The notes under the pieces: generated by a model
Told to the model about the DNA's origin: nothing
The model's input: only the letters and a program-made list of their open reading frames with translations
Database searches by the model: none
Shown here: piece by piece, positions 7,325 to 12,416 of the stretch
Numbering within the stretch: the stretch's first letter is position 1
Layout of the letters: every line of letters begins with the position of its first letter
Translations under genes and position numbers: made by a program
NCBI GenBank assembly: GCA_902465115.1
Contig: CABQMC010000026.1
Coordinates: 1-12,416, forward strand
Source of the DNA: an uncultured Collinsella sp.
Lineage (GTDB): Bacteria > Actinomycetota > Coriobacteriia > Coriobacteriales > Coriobacteriaceae
Direction: 5' to 3'
Length of the DNA stretch: 12,416 bases

Positions 7325-8719
7325 TTACTTCTTGCTCTCGGGCAGGACCAGATTCACAGCAGCATCCTTGGCGGCATCGATGTGCTGAGCCACGACCGGC
7401 GTCTGCGGAAGGATCAGGTTGAGCACGATGGCCATGATGGCGGTGGGGGTCACGGCGTTGGAGCCGATGACGGTGGACACCCAGGTAGGCATACCCTCGC
7501 CGGCAAGGCAACCGCTGGCCATCCAAATACCCAGGCCAAAGACGACGGAGGTACCGACGATGGTGGTGGTGCGCTGCGTGAGGCCCTCGCGGGTGAACAT
7601 GCGCACGCCGTTCATGGTGATGGTGCCAAAGACGCCGACGGTCGCGCCGCCGATGACGGGCTGCGGGATAGCGGAGAGCACGGCAGAGAGCTGCGGGAAC
7701 AGACCGGCGATGGCAAAGACGGCCGCGATGATCACAAAGACCCACTTGTTGACGACCTTGTTGGAGCAGATGATGCCCACGTTCTGGCCAAGGGCGCTGG
7801 TGGGAAGACCGCCCAGCAGGCCGCCGACCATAGAAGTGAGGCCCTGGGACACGATAGCGCCGGAGAGCTCGCGCTCGGTGGGCATACGGTCGATGGAGCC
7901 CAGGCAGGCGGCGGAAACGTCACCGATAACCTGGATGGCAACCATGGGGAACACGACGGCGAGGGTAATGCAGACCTCGGGATCAAACTCGAGCGCGTAG
8001 GGCATGAGCTTGGGAAGAGCGAAGACCTGGGCGGTGGCGACGCTGGAGAAGTCGATCATGCCAAAGGGGATCGAAACGATCATGCCAACGATCATGCCAA
8101 AGAACACGGATCCCAGCTTGAGCGTGCCCTTGCCAAAGTTGGCGAGCGCAAAGACCACGGCGAAGGTGATAAGAGCGACGCACCATGCCTGCGGGGTGCC
8201 CCACAACGGCGTGCCCATGCCACCGGCCATGTATTTGACGGCCGTGGGATAGAGAGAGACGCCAATGGAGAAGATGACCGTGCCGGTCACGACGGGCGGG
8301 AACAGCCACTTAATCTTGCTGTAGGCCAGACCAAAGAGGACCGCGACGGCACCGCCAACGATCTCGCCGCCCAGCAGCGCGCCAAAACTAAAGCCCGAGG
8401 CGCCCATGGCCTGAAGGGCCGGCAGGAACGCGAACGAAACGCCCATGACGATGGGCAGGCCGCCGCCAATGCGACGGAAGGGAGCGAAGGCCTGAAGGGC
8501 CGTGTCGATTGCCGAAAGAATGAGCGCAACCTGAATGATGTCGGTGCTCTGCTGGCTATTAAAGCCGTAGACGCCGGCCATGATGACCGCCGGGGTAATG
8601 ATGCCGGCAAACGATGCCAGTACGTGCTGAAGGGCACACGGGATCATTTCCTTAACGGGCGGCATGCCTTCGCGAGTGAACAGGGCTTCAGTGCCGTTCG
8701 TAACCGTCTCCTGGGTCAT
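7325..8719 (-). CDS. NCS2-family purine (xanthine/urate) permease
   Basis: This 464-residue integral membrane protein of the nucleobase-cation symporter-2 / NAT family most likely imports xanthine, urate or another purine with protons. It has many long hydrophobic segments (roughly 36-52, 61-75, 88-104, 112-132, 141-160, 178-194, 204-222, 250-270, 288-310, 326-346, 384-402, 424-440). The first segment carries the family's QHV (His32). The family signature region after GGLPTSAL is QNVGIICSNK (312-321), which has Asn where the NAT consensus has Thr. The TM8 motif reads QVIGD (263-267), where many characterised members have an acidic residue at the Gln position. The start at 8719 lies about 5 nt after GGTGG, with a second GAGGA further upstream; the frame extends 29 more codons without support. 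It is the first gene of the operon, reading away from the regulator. Substrate choice within the family is inferred from context. Confidence 0.9.
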   Translation of the reverse strand: MTQETVTNGTEALFTREGMPPVKEMIPCALQHVLASFAGIITPAVIMAGVYGFNSQQSTDIIQVALILSAIDTALQAFAPFRRIGGGLPIVMGVSFAFLPALQAMGASGFSFGALLGGEIVGGAVAVLFGLAYSKIKWLFPPVVTGTVIFSIGVSLYPTAVKYMAGGMGTPLWGTPQAWCVALITFAVVFALANFGKGTLKLGSVFFGMIVGMIVSIPFGMIDFSSVATAQVFALPKLMPYALEFDPEVCITLAVVFPMVAIQVIGDVSAACLGSIDRMPTERELSGAIVSQGLTSMVGGLLGGLPTSALGQNVGIICSNKVVNKWVFVIIAAVFAIAGLFPQLSAVLSAIPQPVIGGATVGVFGTITMNGVRMFTREGLTQRTTTIVGTSVVFGLGIWMASGCLAGEGMPTWVSTVIGSNAVTPTAIMAIVLNLILPQTPVVAQHIDAAKDAAVNLVLPESKK

Positions 8720-8806
8720 TTGACCACCAATCCTCGAAATAGTTGTTTTCGCATCTAACGCTCTATTGTGACGCAGTGCGGGGTTGAGGTTGTGCCTTCG
8801 TTGCAT

Positions 8807-8835
8807 ATCGTATTAAAGATGATTCTCATTCTCAA
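8807..8835 (-). promoter_or_regulatory. Sigma70-like promoter of the permease-ssnA-ygfK operon
   Basis: On the minus strand, TTGAGA (8835-8830, five of six to consensus) is followed after exactly 17 nt by TACGAT (8812-8807, four of six). Transcription would begin near 8800, giving a leader of about 80 nt before the permease ATG. This is the best promoter in the divergent region and is placed to drive the whole cluster. Confidence 0.6.
8815..8834 (-). promoter_or_regulatory. Fur-box-like sequence overlapping the operon promoter
   Basis: On the minus strand the sequence TGAGAATGAGAATCA (8834-8820) matches 12 of 15 positions of the 7-1-7 Fur motif TGATAATnATTATCA, read in either orientation. 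The extended 19-mer matches about 14 positions of the classical iron box. It overlaps the -35 hexamer and most of the promoter spacer, which is where a repressor would block transcription. Part of the similarity may come from AT-rich promoter sequence. Confidence 0.4.
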
Positions 8836-8847
8836 TAATAATTTTTT

Positions 8848-8877
8848 GTTATCAGACTATTCTTCAGCTGAGATAAC
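8848..8877. promoter_or_regulatory. Inverted repeat GTTATC-N18-GATAAC in the divergent region
   Basis: GTTATC (8848-8853) and GATAAC (8872-8877) are perfect inverted copies, and an 8-bp palindrome TCAGCTGA (8864-8871) abuts the right arm. It lies just upstream of the permease -35, so it could be an activator or regulator site. The protein that binds it is unknown. Confidence 0.35.
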
Positions 8878-8903
8878 GCATTTCCGCAGGTCAGGAAAGT
8901 GTC

Positions 8904-8947
8904 TGGTCAAAATATCATCTAACTTTTCTTTTGGTCAACCGTTTACC
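8904..8947. promoter_or_regulatory. Candidate operator: TGGTCAA direct repeat and a 15-bp near-palindrome
   Basis: TGGTCAA occurs at 8904-8910 and 8932-8938, 28 bp apart. The second copy begins a near-palindrome GGTCAACCGTTTACC (8933-8947) with six of seven arm positions paired around a central C. It lies in the middle of the 351-bp permease-regulator gap, a typical place for the operator of a divergently encoded regulator. The rest of this gap (8948-9057) is AT-rich; I saw only a weak promoter candidate for the regulator there (TATGAA at 9036-9041, with no good -35). Confidence 0.35.
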
Positions 8948-9057
8948 GCCAAATTCCTACCGTTCGTCTGTATTACGCAATGTACCTGCGGATATACGAG
9001 ATGATGAGCAGCGTGTTACCATGATAAAAAATTGTTATGAACACTTCGATAGAACCC

Positions 9058-9064
9058 AAAGGAG
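9058..9064 (+). promoter_or_regulatory. Ribosome binding site fixing the GTG start of the regulator
   Basis: AAAGGAG is spaced 6 nt from the GTG at 9071. The in-frame TTG at 9065 directly abuts the site and is too close to be used. Confidence 0.85.
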
Positions 9065-9070
9065 TTGCCC

Positions 9071-9727
9071 GTGAACGAGACCGTACGTCGTTTTTTGCCG
9101 ATGGTCGATTTCCTGGAGCAGATACTCGGCAAAAACAGCGAAATCGTGCTGCACGATTTCTCGGATCCCGACCACGCCATCGTCGATATTCGCAACGGCA
9201 TCGTAAGCGGCCGTAAGGTCGGCGGTCCCGCCACCGATCTGGCGCTCAAGATCATGCACGACGCTAAGTATCGCGACCTGCCGTTTATTACGGGCTATGA
9301 GGGCCGCGGTGCCGGTGGCAAGACATTGGAGTCAGCGACGTACTTTATCCGCGAGAATGACGAGATCGTCGGCATGCTCTGCGTCAACACCGACCTCTCG
9401 ACCGTGCGCTCCATCAACGCCATGGCGCAGCAGCTCATGGCGTGCTTCGACGCGGCGCCTAGACAGGCAGAGCCCGCGTCTATCGAGGTCGAAAGCCTTT
9501 CGGAGTCTACGCAGGAGCTCATCGACCGCAGCATTGCCGAGTTGCTGAGCGCGCGCGGGCTGGATGTAGCATCGCTTGGTCAAAGCGACCGCGTGGACGT
9601 CATTCGCCACCTCAACGGCAACGGGGTGTTCATGCTCAAGGGTGCCGTGGCCTGCGCCGCCACCGCGCTGGGCATCTCGGAGCCCAGCGTCTACCGCTAC
9701 CTGCAAAAAGTCCGCAAGGAAGGCTAA
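9071..9727 (+). CDS. YheO/DauR-type PAS and HTH transcriptional regulator
   Basis: This 218-residue DNA-binding regulator has a YheO-like PAS sensor domain at about 5-115 (HDFSDPDHAIVDIRNG at 28-43 and SGRKVGG at 46-52 are typical). A DauR-type helix-turn-helix domain spans about 155-215 (FMLKGAVACAATALGISEP, then SVYRYL as the likely recognition part). Related proteins such as E. coli YheO and DauR sense unknown small ligands or, for DauR, amino-acid-type substrates. The gene is divergent from the permease operon across a 351-bp control region, so it probably controls the purine cluster in response to a purine or a breakdown product; this is inferred from position. I chose the GTG start because AAAGGAG is 6 nt upstream. 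A strong terminator follows 55 nt after the stop. Confidence 0.9.
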   Translation: MNETVRRFLPMVDFLEQILGKNSEIVLHDFSDPDHAIVDIRNGIVSGRKVGGPATDLALKIMHDAKYRDLPFITGYEGRGAGGKTLESATYFIRENDEIVGMLCVNTDLSTVRSINAMAQQLMACFDAAPRQAEPASIEVESLSESTQELIDRSIAELLSARGLDVASLGQSDRVDVIRHLNGNGVFMLKGAVACAATALGISEPSVYRYLQKVRKEG

Positions 9728-9781
9728 ACGTTAACCCTTGGGGACGGAGGGAAACGGATCATTTTTGTCGCATCGCTTGAC

Positions 9782-9820
9782 AAAAGACCCTGCAGTTCAC
9801 ACGCACTGCAGGGTCTTTTT
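9782..9820. terminator. Bidirectional rho-independent terminator
   Basis: A perfect 15-bp stem (9782-9796 pairing with 9805-9819, arms beginning AAAAGACCCTGCAG) with an 8-nt loop ends in a T-run on both strands (CTTTTT on plus, CTTTT on minus). It lies between the convergent regulator and ridA and should stop transcripts from both. The short segment 9728-9781 before it contains a G-rich stretch (GGGGACGGAGGG) and no gene. Confidence 0.93.
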
Positions 9821-9849
9821 GCATGTCATGTTTTGTTTTCGCCAACGTC

Positions 9850-10227
9850 TTAGAGAGCGGCGACGACCTCGATCTCGACCAGACCGCCGGCCGGAAGGGC
9901 GGCAACCTGGAAGGCGCTGCGCGCGGGGAACGGGGCCTCGAACTTGGAAGCGTAGATCTCGTTCACGGCAGCGAAGTCGGCAATGTCGGCCAGGTAGACC
10001 GTGGTCTTGACGACATCGGCAAAGGTGGCGCCGGCAGCGGTCAGCAGGGCCTCGACGTTAGCAAGGGACTGCTTGGCCTGGGCCTCGACGCCCTCGGGCA
10101 TCTTGCCGGTTGCGGGATCGATGCCCAGCTGGCCGGACAGGAACACCATGTTGCCGGTCTGGATACCGGGGGAATACGGACCGATGGCTGCGGGTGCGTT
10201 ATCGGAAGACACGACGGTCTTGCTCAT
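9850..10227 (-). CDS. ridA: RidA family 2-iminoalkanoate deaminase
   Basis: This 125-residue protein has the normal length for the RidA/YjgF/UK114 family, which forms trimers in the cytoplasm and hydrolyses reactive enamines/imines such as 2-aminoacrylate to keto acids and ammonia. Family marks are APAAIGPYSPGI (11-22), VFLSGQLGIDPATG (28-41), the Arg103 that binds the substrate carboxylate in PARSAFQV (101-108) and Glu118/Glu120 in VEIEV near the end. The ATG at 10227 follows AAGGAG with 6 nt spacing. It is convergent to the regulator and has its own promoter, so it is not part of the purine operon. It could still help anaerobic purine use, since the wider pathway contains a PLP-dependent 2,3-diaminopropionate ammonia-lyase (YgeX) expected to release enamine products; that link is inference. 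Confidence 0.96.
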   Translation of the reverse strand: MSKTVVSSDNAPAAIGPYSPGIQTGNMVFLSGQLGIDPATGKMPEGVEAQAKQSLANVEALLTAAGATFADVVKTTVYLADIADFAAVNEIYASKFEAPFPARSAFQVAALPAGGLVEIEVVAAL

Positions 10228-10260
10228 GTTTTTCTCCTTACGATCAATTGAGAGAGTGTG

Positions 10261-10308
10261 AGCGCGGTGTTCACACCGGGAGGCACAGTTCGGTCTGAAC
10301 ACCGCGCT
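10261..10308 (-). promoter_or_regulatory. Long hairpin in the ridA leader
   Basis: The 13-bp perfect arms AGCGCGGTGTTCA (10261-10273) and TGAACACCGCGCT (10296-10308) are extended past one C-C mismatch by ACCG/CGGT (10275-10278 with 10291-10294), giving 17 pairs around a 12-nt loop. The element lies 33 nt upstream of the ridA start, right after its predicted promoter, so it would form at the very 5' end of the mRNA. No T-tract follows. It may be an operator for a dimeric regulator at +1, an RNA element controlling ridA, or a mobile palindromic repeat. Confidence 0.7.
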
Positions 10309-10316
10309 TGATTGGG

Positions 10317-10345
10317 ATAGTAATCAAGGTTTCCGTGCGATGCAA
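10317..10345 (-). promoter_or_regulatory. Predicted ridA promoter
   Basis: On the minus strand, TTGCAT (10345-10340) and TACTAT (10322-10317) are separated by 17 nt. The -10 is good and the -35 modest (TTG only). The start site would be near 10310, at the edge of the leader hairpin. Confidence 0.5.
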
Positions 10346-10371
10346 GAATATTATCAGTTTGCGAGAATATT
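10341..10371. repeat. Direct repeat TGCRAGAATATT overlapping the ridA -35
   Basis: TGCAAGAATATT (10341-10352) and TGCGAGAATATT (10360-10371) match at 11 of 12 positions with 19-bp spacing, close to two helical turns. The first copy overlaps the ridA -35 hexamer, so the pair looks like a regulator binding site. No protein is known for it. Confidence 0.45.
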
Positions 10372-10379
10372 TTATCGCC

Positions 10380-10418
10380 CAACGGTTTCCCCGAACCGCT
10401 GAACGGTTCTCCACGGGG
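10380..10418. repeat. AACGGTT repeat cluster with imperfect hairpin
   Basis: AACGGTT occurs at 10381-10387 and 10402-10408, 21 bp apart, with an inverted GAACCG (10393-10398) between them. GAACCG/CGGTTC (10393-10398 with 10404-10409) forms a hairpin with a 5-nt loop, and CCCCG/CGGGG (10389-10393 with 10414-10418) could enclose it. It lies in the ridA-U32 divergent gap. It may be an operator or the remains of a repeat. Confidence 0.35.
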
Positions 10419-10472
10419 TCAGCCAGCCCAAGCTGCTGAAGACTTTATCCCGCTTGGAGCACGGGCATCGCC

Positions 10473-10495
10473 TGCCGCAACGGCACCACTATACT
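10473..10495 (+). promoter_or_regulatory. Possible U32 gene promoter -10 with adjoining palindrome
   Basis: TATACT (10490-10495) is a five-of-six -10 match placed 32 nt before the U32 start. No good -35 is present at the right distance; instead a palindrome TGCCG-CAA-CGGCA (10473-10485) sits directly upstream. This suggests a weak or activator-dependent promoter, with low certainty. Confidence 0.35.
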
Positions 10496-10527
10496 TTTGA
10501 ATATCTGAGCATTTTGAAAGGCAGGAT

Positions 10528-12416
10528 ATGACCGCAACCGCCAGTCGAACCACCAACCGCAGACCCGAGCTTTTGGCGCCCGCCGGAGGGCCCGAGCCCT
10601 TTGCCGCCGCACTCGCCGCGGGGGCAGACGCCATCTATTGCGGCATGGGCAGCTTCAACGCCCGCCGCAAGGCCACCAACTTTACCGACGAGGCCTTTGA
10701 GCAAGCCTGCCGCGCCGCACATCTAGCCGGGTCGCGCGTCTACGTCACGGTCAACATCGTCATCAAACAGTCCGAGATGGGCGATGCGTTGCAACTCATC
10801 CATCGCTGCTCCACGCTGGGCGCCGACGCCTTCATCATCCAGGACTGGGGCCTGTTCTTTGAGGTCAAGCGCACCATGCCCGGCATCGAGACACATATCT
10901 CGACCCAGGCGAACATCCACGACGACCGCGGAACCCTTTGGTGCCGTGAGCAGGGCGCCGACCGCGTGACTCTCTCGCGCGAGCTCTCCATCGACGAGAT
11001 CGCCGCCATTCACAACGCCGCGCCCGATGTGGACCTCGAGGTCTTTAGCCACGGTGCCATCTGCTTTTGCTACTCGGGCCTGTGCCTGCTTTCGAGCTTT
11101 GCCATGGCGGGACGATCGGCCAACCGCGGCATGTGCGCCCAGCCCTGCCGCCTGCCCTACGAGCTGATCGACGAGAACGGCCGCTCGCTCTCCCCTGCCG
11201 GTCGCGAGCGCGCGCTGTGCCCGCGCGACACCAACACGTCGCAGCTTGTTCGCCGTCTGTATGACGCCGGCGCCGCATCGCTCAAGCTCGAGGGCCGCAT
11301 GAAGGCCCCCGATTACGTGTATTCCATCGTCGATGTGTATCGTCACCAGATTGATGACATGCTGGCCGGGGTCGCCGTAGATAAGGACGAGGTAGCCGCC
11401 CGCCAGCGCCAGCTCAAGCGCTGCTTCAACCGCGACTTTACGCACGCCTATCAGGACGGCACCTCGGGCGACGAGATGATGAGCTATGAGCGTTCCAACA
11501 ACCGCGGCCAGATCGTGGGCACGGTACTGGGCAGCCGTCTGGCCAACCGCGATGTGCGCGGCCTCAAGCCCGACGACCGCCGTCGGCGCGCCGCCATCGC
11601 CCGCATTGAGTTGTTTGAGCCCGTGGGCAAGGGCGACCTGCTGGAGCTTCGCCACGATAACGAGTTTGACCAGTTCCTGACCACCATTGCCGCCGATGAT
11701 GCCGCCGCCGGTGACATCATTGAGTGCCGCGTGCCCCGCAGCATGCCCGAGGGCTGCCGCGTCCGCGTGATTCGCAGTCAGCGCGCCATCGACGCCGCCG
11801 GCGCCGCGCTCAAGCGCGATGTGCTGCGCCGCCGAGCTGTTGACGTGTCCGTCGTGGCGCGCCTGGGCGAGCCGTTTACTGTCACACTCACCTGCTATGA
11901 CAACCCCGCGCTCACCGCCACCGCCACGGGCTTCACCGTCGAGGCCGCCAAGACCCGCGCCGTCGAGGCATCCGATCTGGTTGAGCATGTGGGCCGCATG
12001 GGCTCCTCGCCCTTTGAGGCCGCAAGCTTTGACGTTTCGCTCGACGCCGGCTGCGGTATGGGCTTTTCCGCCGTGCACAAGGTGCGCGCCACCGCTTGTA
12101 AGGCGCTGGAAGAGGCCATTCTGGCACCGTACGAGGAGCGCGCGAAAACGCTCGAGCTGCCGGCGATTGTAACCAGTGATTCCCGCCCCGCGCCCGAGCA
12201 CTACTGCGATGAGCCGCAGATCTGCGCCACCGTCACCTCGCTCGAGGCCGCCGAGGCCGCTCGCGCGGAGGGTGCAACGCGCATCTACATGACCACCGAC
12301 GCGCTCGATGCGGCGGAGCTCTCCCCCGCCGATGTATTTGAGCAGGGCATCGTACCCGTACTCGACGAGGTCTGCCGCGCCGTCGACCACGAGCGTATCC
12401 GCCCGCTCGGTGCCGC
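10528..12416 (+). CDS. U32 family peptidase-like / RlhA-type RNA hydroxylation protein (partial, 3' end cut)
   Basis: At least 629 residues are visible with no stop before the right edge. The PROSITE U32 signature is present in full (EVFSHGAIC at 171-179, YSGLCLLS at 182-189), followed by NRGMCAQPC (Cys203 and Cys207), which is typical of the family. A collagenase-like DUF3656-type region begins near residue 438, and a second repeat-like segment (TSLEAAEAARAEGA) lies near the end. U32 proteins were named as peptidases, but the closest studied relatives (E. coli RlhA/YdcP, TrhP/YegQ) hydroxylate 23S rRNA C2501 or tRNA uridine, using prephenate-linked chemistry and Fe-S cysteines. I expect an RNA-modification role here but cannot tell rRNA from tRNA. 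The start at 10528 follows AAAGG with 6 nt spacing. It is divergent from ridA and unrelated to the purine operon. Confidence 0.9.
   Translation, partial: MTATASRTTNRRPELLAPAGGPEPFAAALAAGADAIYCGMGSFNARRKATNFTDEAFEQACRAAHLAGSRVYVTVNIVIKQSEMGDALQLIHRCSTLGADAFIIQDWGLFFEVKRTMPGIETHISTQANIHDDRGTLWCREQGADRVTLSRELSIDEIAAIHNAAPDVDLEVFSHGAICFCYSGLCLLSSFAMAGRSANRGMCAQPCRLPYELIDENGRSLSPAGRERALCPRDTNTSQLVRRLYDAGAASLKLEGRMKAPDYVYSIVDVYRHQIDDMLAGVAVDKDEVAARQRQLKRCFNRDFTHAYQDGTSGDEMMSYERSNNRGQIVGTVLGSRLANRDVRGLKPDDRRRRAAIARIELFEPVGKGDLLELRHDNEFDQFLTTIAADDAAAGDIIECRVPRSMPEGCRVRVIRSQRAIDAAGAALKRDVLRRRAVDVSVVARLGEPFTVTLTCYDNPALTATATGFTVEAAKTRAVEASDLVEHVGRMGSSPFEAASFDVSLDAGCGMGFSAVHKVRATACKALEEAILAPYEERAKTLELPAIVTSDSRPAPEHYCDEPQICATVTSLEAAEAARAEGATRIYMTTDALDAAELSPADVFEQGIVPVLDEVCRAVDHERIRPLGA

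Noticed and set aside
10723..12390. Long minus-strand open frame opposite the U32 gene
   Set aside because: The plus strand carries an intact U32 signature and good codon use. The antisense translation is unrecognisable.
1..12416. CRISPR arrays, tRNA or rRNA genes, insertion sequences, phage genes
   Set aside because: I saw no regularly spaced repeats, no tRNA-like cloverleaf or rRNA sequence, and no transposase or integrase motif on either strand.

Overview
The window is GC-rich, gene-dense bacterial DNA with short spacers and strong Shine-Dalgarno sites. Its gene content and codon use suggest an anaerobic gut actinobacterium of the Coriobacteriia (Collinsella/Olsenella-like). That placement is inference, because there is no rRNA or marker gene here to fix it.

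Positions 1-8719 (minus strand) hold a five-gene purine-catabolism cluster of the 'selenium-dependent molybdenum hydroxylase' type. In transcription order it encodes an NCS2 purine permease, the amidohydrolase SsnA, the large flavo-iron-sulfur protein YgfK, a small RnfB-like protein with four 4Fe-4S motifs, and a fused 2Fe-2S/molybdopterin xanthine dehydrogenase cut by the left edge. The last three genes are packed with 11-12 nt gaps. The permease-ssnA and ssnA-ygfK gaps (189 and 148 nt) are rich in inverted repeats. A likely division of labour is purine uptake by the permease, ring deamination or hydrolysis by SsnA, and hydroxylation or its reverse at Mo in the dehydrogenase. Electrons would pass through the ferredoxin to the FAD/NAD(P)H sites of YgfK. 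No separate FAD subunit (XdhB type) is visible.

Positions 8720-9070 are a divergent AT-rich control region. It has a good sigma70-like promoter for the permease operon whose -35 and spacer overlap a Fur-box-like sequence, plus several inverted repeats. A YheO/DauR-type PAS-HTH regulator (9071-9727, plus strand) is transcribed away from it and is the obvious candidate local regulator.

Positions 9728-9849 carry a strong bidirectional terminator between the regulator and a convergent ridA gene (9850-10227, minus strand). The ridA-U32 divergent region (10228-10527) has a ridA promoter, a 17-bp hairpin at the predicted 5' end of the ridA transcript, direct repeats at its -35 and a further repeat cluster. 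A U32-family protein of the RlhA/collagenase-like type (10528 to the right edge, plus strand) runs off the window.

The enzymes belong to known families. The less explained parts are the electron route (YgfK plus an RnfB-like ferredoxin in place of an FAD subunit), the two structured spacers inside the operon, the iron-box-like operator and the ridA leader hairpin.
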